DNA of 64,000 nucleotides from an uncultured Collinsella sp. (GCA_900541795.1 UQLC01000006.1:1-64000), one strand, 5' to 3'; positions 43,800 through 52,954 are shown, counted from the stretch's first letter. Notes: generated by a model not told the origin, from the sequence alone. Numbers and translations are program-made.

Positions 43800-45179
43800 G
43801 TGCGTGCGTTTGCTCGACAAATGACAGAGCGTATGAAGGCGGTGGCGGCAGCAGGTGCCGTTGCCGCCTTTTGGCTTGCCGTGTGGGTGCTGATGGCGGG
43901 TTTCGTGGCGCAGCCGTTGATTTTGCCGGGGCCGGGCGCCGTCGTGGTGGCGTTGCTGCGACTGGTATGCGATGCCGGCACATGGGCGATTCTGGCAGGC
44001 TCGGGTGCGCGAATCTTGGGCGGGCTGGCGCTTGCCGCGGTGTGCGGCGGCGTACTGGCGGGAGTCTCGGTGCGATCGCTGACGTTTGCCCGCTTGGTGG
44101 CGCCGGCGCTTTCGTTTGTTAAGGCGACACCGGTTGCCTGCGTGGTGGTCCTGCTGCTCATTTGGTTGGGGTCGGCGCGCGTGAGCATTGCGGCGGTCTT
44201 TTTGATGGCACTTCCGGGCGTGTATTTTTCGTTGGTCGAGGGTTTGACGCAAGCGGATAAACCGCTGGAGCAGATGTTTCGTCTGCATGGCGTGCGGGGC
44301 TGGCGACTGTTTTGCGCCCATACCTGGCGCGAGGTCCTGCCGTTTGTGCTTTCGTGTGCGCGTGCCGTGATCGGCATGAGCTGGAAGGCCGGCGTGGCGG
44401 CGGAGCTCATCGGCATGGCGACGGGCACCGTGGGCGAACGCATCTATCAGGCGAAGCTGCTCATCGAGACGGCTGATCTGCTGGCGTGGACCGTGTTGGT
44501 CGTTGCCGCCTCGTGGGCGTGTGAGCGCGTGCTGGTGTGGCTGCTGCGGGTTTCGGGACCCGTGGCGTGGCGTGCGGCCGTGCGGGCACATGGGCATGGA
44601 CTGCGCGGGCGTGCGGGCGGCTCTGCTGGTGGCGGGGCTGCGGCGGAGCTTGCGCTCGCCGTGGGCGACCGGGCACCCTGGGCTCCGGCGCTGGATGGTC
44701 TGGTGCTCAACGTGCCCGCGGGCGGGCGTATCTGCGTGATGGGAGCTTCAGGCGTGGGCAAGTCGACGCTGCTTTCGTTGACAGCGGGGGAGTGCGCGCC
44801 GTGCTCGATGGTGTTTCAGGATACGCGCCTGGTTGAGGACGCCTCTGCTTTGGATAACGTGCTGGTGTGCGCCGATGCACGCGTGAATGCCTCGAGTGCC
44901 GCTGCCTTGTTGCGCCTGCTGGTACCGGGGATCGATGTGCATGCCCGCGTGGCCGAGCTCTCGGGCGGGCAGCGCCGTCGCGTCGAGATTGCCCGAGCCC
45001 TGCTGTGTCCGGGCGGCGCAGTGATTCTGGACGAGCCCTTTACCGGTCTAGACATCGCTGCGCGCGACGCATGCACCGAGGTCGTGCTCGACTTGCTCGA
45101 CGGCCGTATGCTGTTGCTTGCCACGCACGATGCCGCTGACGCTCGGGCCCTCAATATCTCGGACATCATCACACTCTAA
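43800..45179 (+). CDS. ABC transporter permease-ATPase fusion protein
   Basis: 459 aa; GTG 43800 follows GGAG, 3 bp after the lipoprotein gene. Residues 1-250 form a SsuC/TauC-like permease with about six helices and an EAA-type loop (GVRGWRLFCAHTWREVLPF). After a Gly-rich linker, 290-459 is an ABC ATPase with Walker A GASGVGKST (315-323), LSGGQRRR (387-394) and ILDEPFTGLD. Only about 17 residues separate Walker A from the Q-loop Gln340, far fewer than usual, so the ATPase is a minimal form. Two such chains would make the transporter with the lipoprotein before it. Confidence 0.83.
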   Translation: MRAFARQMTERMKAVAAAGAVAAFWLAVWVLMAGFVAQPLILPGPGAVVVALLRLVCDAGTWAILAGSGARILGGLALAAVCGGVLAGVSVRSLTFARLVAPALSFVKATPVACVVVLLLIWLGSARVSIAAVFLMALPGVYFSLVEGLTQADKPLEQMFRLHGVRGWRLFCAHTWREVLPFVLSCARAVIGMSWKAGVAAELIGMATGTVGERIYQAKLLIETADLLAWTVLVVAASWACERVLVWLLRVSGPVAWRAAVRAHGHGLRGRAGGSAGGGAAAELALAVGDRAPWAPALDGLVLNVPAGGRICVMGASGVGKSTLLSLTAGECAPCSMVFQDTRLVEDASALDNVLVCADARVNASSAAALLRLLVPGIDVHARVAELSGGQRRRVEIARALLCPGGAVILDEPFTGLDIAARDACTEVVLDLLDGRMLLLATHDAADARALNISDIITL

Positions 45180-45197
45180 AGACTTACTCAGCAACAA

Positions 45198-45230
45198 ATT
45201 GATCCGTTTTTTCTCCGTCCCCATGGGGTC
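45198..45230. repeat. Half copy of the GATCCC-GGGGACGG palindrome
   Basis: ATTGATCCGTTTTTTCTCCG followed by TCCCCATGGGGTC matches the right arm of the 60746-60778 element. It follows the transporter stop. Confidence 0.5.
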
Positions 45231-45252
45231 GGGTATGGTATTCTATCTGCGG

Positions 45253-45281
45253 GGTAATACTTAGGAATACCAAGTAATACC
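45253..45281. promoter_or_regulatory. Palindromic operator before the RelB-like gene
   Basis: GGTAATACTT and AAGTAATACC form an inverted repeat with one mismatch and a 9-bp centre, and further GGTATT half sites lie just upstream. This pattern fits an autoregulatory antitoxin operator about 115 bp before the gene. Confidence 0.6.
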
Positions 45282-45394
45282 AGCGCCGTAGAACAAACTC
45301 CAGATGCGGGCCAATCGGGTTGCCTTCACAGCCCGTCGCCCAGCCGCGTGGCCCGCATCCATCCGCACCACCGTCGTTTCAAAAAGGAAGCGCC

Positions 45395-45598
45395 ATGGCA
45401 GAACACATGACCCCGGTTGTCGCGAAGGTCTTGCCCGAGGAAAAGGCAGCCTTCGCGGCGGCAACCCAGCTCGTGGGCACCACGCCGTCCAACGCCATCC
45501 GCATGTTCATCGCCGCCTTCAATCGCTGCGGCACCTTTCCGTTCGACATTTCGCCCAGCGGGGCCTTTGGCGCTGCGCCCGATTCTCATCAACAATGA
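45395..45598 (+). CDS. RelB/DinJ-family antitoxin-like protein
   Basis: 67 aa from ATG 45395, after AAGGAAG. The ribbon-helix-helix core (KVLPEEKAAFAAATQLVG and TPSNAIRMFIAAF) and the GTFPFDI ending match RelB/DinJ antitoxins. No RelE/YafQ toxin follows within reach; the next gene is a protease. It is therefore either a solitary antitoxin remnant or a stand-alone regulator. Confidence 0.75.
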   Translation: MAEHMTPVVAKVLPEEKAAFAAATQLVGTTPSNAIRMFIAAFNRCGTFPFDISPSGAFGAAPDSHQQ

Positions 45599-45611
45599 CT
45601 GTCCCAAACTG

Positions 45612-45669
45612 CCGGCACTTGGGGACGTTCCTTTTCTGCCGGCAGTTAAGGAACGTCCCTAAGTGCCGG
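45612..45669. repeat. GGGACGTTCC palindrome, full copy
   Basis: Arms at 45612-45633 and 45648-45669 are 22 bp with a single mismatch. The loop includes TGCCGGCAG, itself palindromic with the arm starts. It lies just before the ribosome site of the protease gene. Related parts are at 34110 and 18247. Confidence 0.85.
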
Positions 45670-45686
45670 GTTTTGAGGAGGTTGGC

Positions 45687-46601
45687 ATGCTCAATGCGAT
45701 GATTTGGGCGCTTGCCTGTTTTGGTGTTGTTGCTGCCGATATAGCCCTGAGCGTGGTTCTGTTTTCAGCTCTCGATGCCGTGTCGGCGCTGACGGGTTTC
45801 CCGATCGACAATCTCGATATCCAATGGTTCCAGGCTGCCGCTCAGACGGCGTCATTTTTGATGGCGCTGCTGTGGTGGCGTTATCTGTGGCCCCGCTCCT
45901 TCATGGCGCGCCGGCAAGGCGAGCGCCCGCTCGGTGGGGGAGCAAGCGCGGCATGGAAGCGCATTGCCTGCGTTGTCGTGATCGGCCTATCCATGCAGGT
46001 GGTCACTAGCTACCTATGCGACGGCGTGCTGTCGCTGCTGCCCGAGGTCGCGGCAGACTATAGCGAGCTCGTCGAGGAAACGGGCATGGGCGATACCAGC
46101 CTTCTTGCCGTCCTGACCACGGTGCTCGGCGCGCCGTTTTGCGAAGAGCTCCTGGTACGCGGCATCATCTTTGAGTTTTCGCTGCGTGCGTTTAATCCGC
46201 AGTGCCGTCCGCTCTGGAAACGCCGGCGCCGCGCGAACGCGCAAGACGGCGCTATAGTGCCCTGGGCGGCCCCGAGTACCTGGGGCGTCGCCGCGGCAAT
46301 CGTGCTGCAGGCGGCGGTCTTCGGCTTTATGCACATGAACTGGGTGCAGGGCTGCTATGCGGGCGCTGCCGGCCTCATTTTTGGTTGGGTGTTCGTGACC
46401 ACTGGAAAGCTCCGCTACACGATCCTGCTGCACTTTGCCTTTAATGCCGGGTCGTATCTCATGACGTTGCTCTGGTTTGTGAACACGCCGTTCGACGTTG
46501 TGGTCACGGTTGGCATCGCCGGCTTTGTGCTGGTAGAGGCGATGCACTCGCTGCTTCGATTGTGCATTCCCGTGTCGCGCGAAGCTGATCGGTCTGAGTA
46601 A
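45687..46601 (+). CDS. CPBP-family intramembrane metalloprotease
   Basis: 304 aa from ATG 45687, with GAGGAGG upstream. About eight membrane helices. The active site motifs are FCEELLVRG, FGFMHMNW and HFAFNAG, giving the usual Glu-Glu, His and His/Asn. Roles in this family range from bacteriocin self-immunity to protein processing. No bacteriocin gene is near. The loop between the EE helix and the next has a basic RPLWKRRRRA stretch. Confidence 0.85.
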   Translation: MLNAMIWALACFGVVAADIALSVVLFSALDAVSALTGFPIDNLDIQWFQAAAQTASFLMALLWWRYLWPRSFMARRQGERPLGGGASAAWKRIACVVVIGLSMQVVTSYLCDGVLSLLPEVAADYSELVEETGMGDTSLLAVLTTVLGAPFCEELLVRGIIFEFSLRAFNPQCRPLWKRRRRANAQDGAIVPWAAPSTWGVAAAIVLQAAVFGFMHMNWVQGCYAGAAGLIFGWVFVTTGKLRYTILLHFAFNAGSYLMTLLWFVNTPFDVVVTVGIAGFVLVEAMHSLLRLCIPVSREADRSE

Positions 46602-46609
46602 TAACGCCT

Positions 46610-47602
46610 TTAATTAGACCGATGCGTCTTGAACGCACCTGGCGTTTCGCCGAATGCTTCTTTGAATTTTGAGTAAAAGAATGACATGTTGGAGATGCCG
46701 ACTTTTCGGGCTACATACTGCACGCTGCGCTCGGTGTTATTGAGAAGATATGCCGCCTCTGTGAGCTGCTGGTTGAGCTTGATTTGCGAAAACGTTTTGC
46801 CGGTTTTTTGCTTGATCAAGCTGCTGAGATAGCTGGTGCTATAACCCGTATCGCTCGCAATGCTTTCGAGTGTGCAGTCGCCGTAGCTTCGCTCAATATG
46901 ATTCAGAATCGACACGATGCGTTCGTTCGACATGATCGCCTGGTTATCAGTTGCGGAGCGTCGGTACAGTCCTCGAATGAGAACAAGGAATAGGCTGACG
47001 GCGAGGTGCCTCATGAGTTCATTGGAATAGGCATCTTTAAAGTGATATTCGATAAAGAGCATCTCGATGAGGCGTCGCGCATGTCGGGCGTATTCCTCTG
47101 GAAGAATGAGATATTTTCGGGCCTCGCGGTTTTTGGACACAAAATCAAATAGAAGATTCGTTAATGGTGACGCGCCGGGTAGCTGGCTCAGGAACAACGA
47201 ATCGAACATTTCTTTTTTGAAGACGATTGAAATGACGATATCGTGCTCGCCCTTAACGTACGGAACGCTTCTGACTACGCCGGTGTTGCAAATGAGCACG
47301 TCGCCCTTTTTAAGGAGTAGTCGCCGTCCGTTGACGATAAACGTGCAGACGCCGTCGTACACGTAGTTAAGCTCCATATCCCGATTGATATGAGGAGGAA
47401 TGTCGGTAAAGCGCGACTCCTTGATAAGGCCCACGGGGTTTTCGTCGAGGGTTTCTTTCCAATCAAACAGATAGACTTCTTCGCCGTTAATGGTTGTGGT
47501 TTCCACCCTGTTATATCGCGGGCTGAGCTCTCCCGGATGCGTGCGATGCCACTCTTCGGTCTCGGTATGCGTATAGAGCAGCTGTTTGAGATTCGAATCC
47601 AT
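46610..47602 (-). CDS. AraC-family transcriptional regulator
   Basis: 330 aa, GGAGCACCCC before ATG 47602. The N-terminal cupin-like sensor (about 60-150) has ELNYVYDGVCTFIVNGRRL; the C-terminal ~100 residues are two helix-turn-helix motifs ending SFFYSKFKEAFGETPGAFK. Divergent from the beta-glucoside operon, which it probably activates. GC content here is lower than around it, as in the two genes it faces, which hints that the three genes came together by transfer. Confidence 0.88.
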   Translation of the reverse strand: MDSNLKQLLYTHTETEEWHRTHPGELSPRYNRVETTTINGEEVYLFDWKETLDENPVGLIKESRFTDIPPHINRDMELNYVYDGVCTFIVNGRRLLLKKGDVLICNTGVVRSVPYVKGEHDIVISIVFKKEMFDSLFLSQLPGASPLTNLLFDFVSKNREARKYLILPEEYARHARRLIEMLFIEYHFKDAYSNELMRHLAVSLFLVLIRGLYRRSATDNQAIMSNERIVSILNHIERSYGDCTLESIASDTGYSTSYLSSLIKQKTGKTFSQIKLNQQLTEAAYLLNNTERSVQYVARKVGISNMSFFYSKFKEAFGETPGAFKTHRSN

Positions 47603-47755
47603 GGGGTGCTCCAGGGGTGAACGGTAGAATCGATGCCTTAAACGGTATTATATCTAAAAAAATGTTATAAACCCACGCTTTCTATGCGATATCTTATGCA
47701 TCTTGTTCTTCCTAGTATTGGGTTATCCGCTGGAGCATCCGATCAAGGAGGGCAA

Positions 47756-49234
47756 ATGAGTAAGTTAAAACATGGGTTTGACTCCGACTTTTTATGGGGC
47801 GGAGCCATATCGTGCTCGCAGGCCGATGGCGCTTGGAATGAGGGCGGAAAGGGAAAGTCGACGCAGGATTGTCGATGGCTGGATGGTACCTGGACTCATG
47901 ACCAGATTGAGGACAAGCATCAAAACAACCCCTTCTGCCATGACGAACTAATGAACGCTCTCGCAGATGATGGTGTTAAGTTCTACCCGTTTAGGCGCGG
48001 TAACGACTTCTATCATCACTACCGTGAGGACATCGCGCTTTTTGCGGAGATGGGCCTCAAGCTGTTCCGCACTTCTATTTGCTGGAGCCGAATCTATCCT
48101 AACGGAGATGATCTTGAGCCTAACCGCGAAGGCATCGAGTGGTATCGAAGCATGCTGGGTGAGTGCAAAAAGCACGGCATTAAAACCTTCGTCACCATGC
48201 TCCACTATGACATCCCGGTAAATCTTGTCACCACATATGGGGGATGGAAGAATCGCAAGACGATTGATTTCTTCGCCCGCTATGTCGAGACAATCGTTAC
48301 GGAATTGGGCGATCTGGTCGATTTCTGGCTGCCTTTTAACGAGTTCAATGCAGCGCGTTTTTCGCCTTGGGACGGGGTCTGTCTGGTCAAAGACGAAGAG
48401 GGGGAGAACTTCGATCGAGCCATCTTCCAGTGCCTGCACCACGAGTTCGTTGCCAATGCGCGTGCCGTCGAGATCGTCCATCGTCTTTCGCCCGATACTC
48501 CCGTTGGCGGCATGATCGCTCGATTCTGTACGTATCCCGCCACCTGCCGTCCCGAAGATAACATGCAGGCTATTCACGACGACCAGTATTCCAACTGGTT
48601 CTATACGGACGTGATGGCTCGTGGAAAATACCCCGCTTATATGAATCGCTATTTCGATGCGTGTGATATCGAGATTCAAATGGAACCGGGCGATGAAGAG
48701 CTCATCGCTCGCAACACGGTCGACTTCCTGGCCTTTTCGTACTACTTTTCCCAGGTATCCACCTGCGATCAGGGATGGGAGAAGACTGCGGGTAATCTGG
48801 TCATGGCAAACAAGAACCCTTATCTCGAGACGAGTGAGTGGGGCTGGCAGCTCGATCCCATTGGCCTGAGGGTTACCCTTAACCAGATGTATGACCGCTA
48901 TGGGCTGCCTCTGTATATTGCCGAGAACGGCCTCGGTACATCTGATGTAGTCGAGGAGGATGGCAGCATCCACGACGAGTATCGAATCGATTATTTGCGC
49001 CAGCACATAAAGTGCCTTAAAGAAGCGGTGATCGATGGCGTTGACGTGCGCGGATACATGATCTGGGGATTCATTGACCTTGTTGCCTGCGGTCCTCTTA
49101 CGATGGACAAGCGCTACGGGCTTATCTATGTCGATCTGGATAATTGCGGCAACGGCACTGCGGAGCGCTCGCGTAAAGACTCTTTCTATTGGTATCAGAA
49201 ATGTATCGCCACTAATGGCGAGGATCTTGGGTAG
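47756..49234 (+). CDS. 6-phospho-beta-glucosidase (GH1)
   Basis: 492 aa from ATG 47756, preceded by CAAGGAGGGCAA. The acid/base Glu196 is in FNEFN and the nucleophile Glu390 in YIAENGLG. The C-terminal KRYGLIYVDLDN region carries the phosphate-recognising residues of 6-phospho-beta-glucosidases. It cleaves phosphorylated cellobiose, arbutin or salicin delivered by the PTS encoded next. Length and motifs are complete. Forms an operon with the EIIBC gene; the AraC regulator is divergent. Confidence 0.92.
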   Translation: MSKLKHGFDSDFLWGGAISCSQADGAWNEGGKGKSTQDCRWLDGTWTHDQIEDKHQNNPFCHDELMNALADDGVKFYPFRRGNDFYHHYREDIALFAEMGLKLFRTSICWSRIYPNGDDLEPNREGIEWYRSMLGECKKHGIKTFVTMLHYDIPVNLVTTYGGWKNRKTIDFFARYVETIVTELGDLVDFWLPFNEFNAARFSPWDGVCLVKDEEGENFDRAIFQCLHHEFVANARAVEIVHRLSPDTPVGGMIARFCTYPATCRPEDNMQAIHDDQYSNWFYTDVMARGKYPAYMNRYFDACDIEIQMEPGDEELIARNTVDFLAFSYYFSQVSTCDQGWEKTAGNLVMANKNPYLETSEWGWQLDPIGLRVTLNQMYDRYGLPLYIAENGLGTSDVVEEDGSIHDEYRIDYLRQHIKCLKEAVIDGVDVRGYMIWGFIDLVACGPLTMDKRYGLIYVDLDNCGNGTAERSRKDSFYWYQKCIATNGEDLG

Positions 49235-49245
49235 GAGTGATTGTC

Positions 49246-50616
49246 GTGGCAGACAAGAAGGAACTGGCCGCTCGTGTCCTCGAGCTCGTGGGCGGCGCCG
49301 ATAACGTTGTTATGGCAACGCACTGCATTACAAGGCTCAGATTCAACCTGAAGGACGATAGCAAGGCAGACCTGGAGGCCCTTAAGACGCTTGACGGCGC
49401 CTTGGGCGCGCAGGTTAAAGACGGACAGTGGCAAGTTATCATCGGCGCCAGCGTGGGGTCGGTATATGACGAATTGGAGCCCATGCTAGGTGACAGGATG
49501 GGTGGCGAGGTCTCCGCCGACGCCGAGCAGCCTGAGCTCCAAAAAGGTTCGGCTCGCGTATTCGATATCATCACCGGCATCTTTTCCGCTATCATTCCCG
49601 CACTGGTGGCGGGAGGCATCGTAAAGGGCATCCTGGCTGCTATCGCGGCTTTTGGAATCGACACGGGTGCCGGCGACTTTGCGATATTCAATATGATTTC
49701 GGATATCCCGTTCTACTTCTTGCCGTTTTTGCTGGCAATGTCTACAGCTGATAAGTTCCGGGTCAACCGTTCGCTTGCGCTTTGTGTTGCCGGATTGCTG
49801 ATGTACCCGACCATTGTCAACGCTGTCGGTACGGGCGAGACGCCCCTTGCGCTGTTCGGTTTTGCGGTGCCGATTTTTAGCTACGCCGATTCCGTGTTCC
49901 CGGTTATCTTTGGCGTCATTGGCTTGTCTTTTGTATATCGTGCAATCGACAAAGTCGTGCCGGATCTTTTTAAGCTCGTTGTCGTTCCGGCGCTCTCCCT
50001 TGCTATCGTGATTCCCGTCAACCTGTTTGTGCTCGCTCCGATTGGTGCCTGGTGCGGTCTTGGTCTTGCCAACGGTATCGTTTGGCTATTCTCGACGTTA
50101 GGCCCCGTTGCCGGTTTTCTGCTGGGCTTCTTTATGCCGCTTATCGTGCTCTTCGGCATGCATCAGTCAACGAGCCCTATCCAGATTTCCAATATCGCAA
50201 CGCTTGGGTATGACTATCTGCTCCCGATCTCTTTCTGCCATAACCTCGCCGAAAGCGGTGCGTCTTTTGGTGCAGCCCTGCGCATGACCGACGAAAAGCT
50301 CAAGTCCGCTGCAATGACGTGCGCCTTCTCAGCATTTATGGGAATTTCCGAGCCCGCCTTGTTTACCGTTCAGGTTCCTAACAGGACTCCGCTTATCGCT
50401 GCGATGATTGCGGATGGCATTGGCGGTGCGCTTACCGTTGTTCTCGGCGCAAAGTGCTTCGGCTTTGTTATGCCCGGCATTACCTCGTTGCCCGTTTATG
50501 CCGATCCAAGTGGCAATCCCATGAACCTGATCATGATTGTCGTCTGCATCGCTTTGACTTGGGTTATCTCTGCGGCGCTCTCGTTTGCGCTCTATGGTCG
50601 TTTCGACAAAAAGTAA
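49246..50616 (+). CDS. PTS beta-glucoside transporter, EIIBC
   Basis: 456 aa from GTG 49246, after TAGGAG; GTG 49237 overlaps that site. EIIB comes first, with Cys27 in THCITRLRF as the phosphorylation site, then an EIIC of about ten helices with GMHQSTSPIQ and GISEPALF. The usual C-terminal EIIA domain of BglF-type proteins is missing. It must borrow EIIA, perhaps from 34357. Starts 11 bp after the GH1 stop. A terminator follows. Confidence 0.9.
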   Translation: MADKKELAARVLELVGGADNVVMATHCITRLRFNLKDDSKADLEALKTLDGALGAQVKDGQWQVIIGASVGSVYDELEPMLGDRMGGEVSADAEQPELQKGSARVFDIITGIFSAIIPALVAGGIVKGILAAIAAFGIDTGAGDFAIFNMISDIPFYFLPFLLAMSTADKFRVNRSLALCVAGLLMYPTIVNAVGTGETPLALFGFAVPIFSYADSVFPVIFGVIGLSFVYRAIDKVVPDLFKLVVVPALSLAIVIPVNLFVLAPIGAWCGLGLANGIVWLFSTLGPVAGFLLGFFMPLIVLFGMHQSTSPIQISNIATLGYDYLLPISFCHNLAESGASFGAALRMTDEKLKSAAMTCAFSAFMGISEPALFTVQVPNRTPLIAAMIADGIGGALTVVLGAKCFGFVMPGITSLPVYADPSGNPMNLIMIVVCIALTWVISAALSFALYGRFDKK

Positions 50617-50645
50617 CGACGTTTTGAGATAGACATTATTAATCG

Positions 50646-50694
50646 GCCGCTCGCCGGGGAATCGTTCTGCGACGCCCCAGCGAGCGGCATTTTA
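50646..50694 (+). terminator. Terminator after the beta-glucoside operon
   Basis: GCCGCTCG and CGAGCGGC outer stem with inner CGGGG/CCCC pairs, followed by ATTTTATT. Confidence 0.75.
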
Positions 50695-50742
50695 TTGGTG
50701 GGGCGTGTCGTGTCGCCAACGGCGGCATGCCGCCTCGCCGCG

Positions 50743-52884
50743 CTAGTTGCGTCTGCCGCCTCCGTTGGCGCCCTGACGCCCCTGTGCCGCGCGATTGCGA
50801 CCGGCAGTGTTCTGCGCGCGGGACATACCGCCGTGACCCTTGCTGCCCTTGGGCCCCTTGCCAGCGGCGCCACCGTGGGCCTTGCCGCCCTTCTTGCCTG
50901 CGCCATGCCCACCGCCAGCAGACGTCTCGCCCGGGCGCGGCGGCACGGGACGGATCAGGCAATGCTTGGTGTAGCCGATCAGGTCGCGACGGCCAGCCTT
51001 TTCCAGCGCCTCGCGTACCAGCTTGTAGTTCTCGGGCTTGCGATACTGGATGAGCGCGCGCTGCATGGCCTTCTCGTGCGGGTCGCGCGCCACATAGATC
51101 GGTTTCATGGTGCGCGGGTCCACGCCGGTGTAGTACATGCACGTCGACATGGTGGACGGTGTGGGGTAGAAGTCCTGCACCTGCTCGGGCATGTAACCCA
51201 TGTCGCGCACGGCTTCGGCAAGGTCCACGGCTTCCTTCATCGTTGAGCCGGGGTGGCTCGAGATCAGATACGGCACCACGTACTGCTTGAGTCCGTATTC
51301 GCGATTCAAGCGTTCAAATTTACGGCAGAATGCGTCGTAGACAGCTCGGCTCGGCTTGCCCATCACGGACAGTACCGCGTCGCTCACGTGCTCGGGCGCT
51401 ACGCGCAGCTGGCCCGAGACATGGTGCTCCAGCAGCTCGCGCAAAAACTCGTCCGAGGCGTCGGCCATGGTGTAGTCAAAGCGGATGCCGCTGCGGACGA
51501 AGACCTTCTTGACGCCCGGCAGCTGGCGCAGGTCGCGCAGCAACTGCGTGTAGCCGCTCTCGTCGACCACCATGTTCTTGCACACACTCGGCCACAGGCA
51601 GCGCTTGTTCTTGCACACGCCGTGCTTGAGCTGCTTGTCGCAGGCCGGGCGGCTAAAGTTAGCCGTCGGTCCGCCCACGTCGTTGATGTAGCCCTTAAAC
51701 TCGGGATCGCGCGTGAGCAGCTCGGCCTCGCGCACGATCGAGTCGTGGCTGCGCATCTGCAGCACGCGGCCCTGGTGGAAGGTGAGGGCGCAAAACGAGC
51801 ACTCGCCAAAGCAGCCGCGGTTGGAGCTAATGGAAAACTTAATCTCGGCAAAGGCCGGCACGCCGCCTGCCGCGTCGTAGTCGGGATGCCAGTCGCGTGC
51901 GTAGGGGAGCTCGGCTACCTCGTCCATCTCGTCGGTGGTGAGCGTCGCCGATGGCGGGTTCTGCACCACATAGATGCTGTTGGGGTAGGGCTCTACCAGG
52001 CGATGTCCGGTGATGGGGTCCATATTCTGCTGCTGCACGTTAAAGCTGCGTGCGTAGTTGAGCTTGTCGGCAGCAAGGTCGTCCCAGCTGGGTAGCAGGT
52101 CGTAGTCGTAGACCTCGTCGAGCGAGCTCGTGCGGTAGACGGTACCGTTGATATAGGTGATCTGGTCGACGGGTAGCCCCGCGTCGAGCGCGTCGGCGAT
52201 CTCGACAATCGCGTGCTCGCCCATGCCGTAGATGAGAATGTCGGCGCCCGAGTCGAGCAGCACCGAGCGCTTGAGTTTGTCCTGCCAGTAGTCGTAGTGG
52301 GCCAGGCGACGCAGGCTCGCCTCGATGCCACCGATAATGATGGGGGCGTCCTTGAACGTCTGGCGGATGAGGTTGCCGTAGACCGTGACGGCACGGTTGG
52401 GACGGCGCCCCTCCTCGCCACCGGGGGTATAGGCGTCGGTGTGGCGGCGGTGCTTGGTCACCGAATAGTGGTTGACCATGGAGTCCATGTTGCCGGCGCT
52501 GACCAAAAAGCCCAGGCGCGGCTCGCCGAGCACCGTGATGCTGGCGGGGTCGGTCCAGTCGGGCTGGCAGATGATGCCCACCTTGTAGCCGTGCGCGTCG
52601 AGTACGCGGCTGACGATGGCCATGCCAAAGCTGGGGTGGTCCACGTAGGCGTCGCCGCAGATGTAGACGAAGTCGCACTGGTCCCAGCCGCGCGCGTCCA
52701 TATCGGCGCGGCTGACGGGGAGAAACTTGTCGCGGCCCGGACGCCAGGGGCGTGTGGGCGTCGCTTGGGAATGCTTGGTGCGGGCGACCGTGGCCTGCTC
52801 CTTGCCGCCGCGCTTTTGCTGCTGGCCCTGTTTGCCCTGCTGACTGCGCTGGTTGTTCTGAGCGTGCTGAGGCTTTTTTGCCAC
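50743..52884 (-). CDS. YgiQ-family radical SAM protein
   Basis: 713 aa from GTG 52884, after GGGAGGGA; the longer frame has no site. The N-terminal ~45 residues are Gln/Lys-rich and low complexity. A YgiQ N-terminal domain (FVYICGDAYVDHPSFG) is followed by the radical SAM motif CFGECSFCAL, which holds the 4Fe-4S cluster, with SSNRG just before it. Then comes a C-terminal region ending in a ~60-residue Gly/Lys/Arg-rich tail. The reaction of this family is not known. Divergent from a DUF1275 gene. Confidence 0.88.
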   Translation of the reverse strand: MAKKPQHAQNNQRSQQGKQGQQQKRGGKEQATVARTKHSQATPTRPWRPGRDKFLPVSRADMDARGWDQCDFVYICGDAYVDHPSFGMAIVSRVLDAHGYKVGIICQPDWTDPASITVLGEPRLGFLVSAGNMDSMVNHYSVTKHRRHTDAYTPGGEEGRRPNRAVTVYGNLIRQTFKDAPIIIGGIEASLRRLAHYDYWQDKLKRSVLLDSGADILIYGMGEHAIVEIADALDAGLPVDQITYINGTVYRTSSLDEVYDYDLLPSWDDLAADKLNYARSFNVQQQNMDPITGHRLVEPYPNSIYVVQNPPSATLTTDEMDEVAELPYARDWHPDYDAAGGVPAFAEIKFSISSNRGCFGECSFCALTFHQGRVLQMRSHDSIVREAELLTRDPEFKGYINDVGGPTANFSRPACDKQLKHGVCKNKRCLWPSVCKNMVVDESGYTQLLRDLRQLPGVKKVFVRSGIRFDYTMADASDEFLRELLEHHVSGQLRVAPEHVSDAVLSVMGKPSRAVYDAFCRKFERLNREYGLKQYVVPYLISSHPGSTMKEAVDLAEAVRDMGYMPEQVQDFYPTPSTMSTCMYYTGVDPRTMKPIYVARDPHEKAMQRALIQYRKPENYKLVREALEKAGRRDLIGYTKHCLIRPVPPRPGETSAGGGHGAGKKGGKAHGGAAGKGPKGSKGHGGMSRAQNTAGRNRAAQGRQGANGGGRRN

Positions 52885-52923
52885 GATCCCTCCCGGTGTC
52901 TGTATGCTGCACGTAATTGTAAC

Positions 52924-52954
52924 CAGTCTTTTTGGGACGGGGCTAAAAAGACTG
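52924..52954. repeat. GGGACGGGG-loop hairpin
   Basis: CAGTCTTTTT and AAAAAGACTG frame a GGGACGGGGCT loop. A hairpin with the same loop but different stem is at 59515-59545. Here it lies in a divergent promoter region (52885-53137). Confidence 0.75.
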
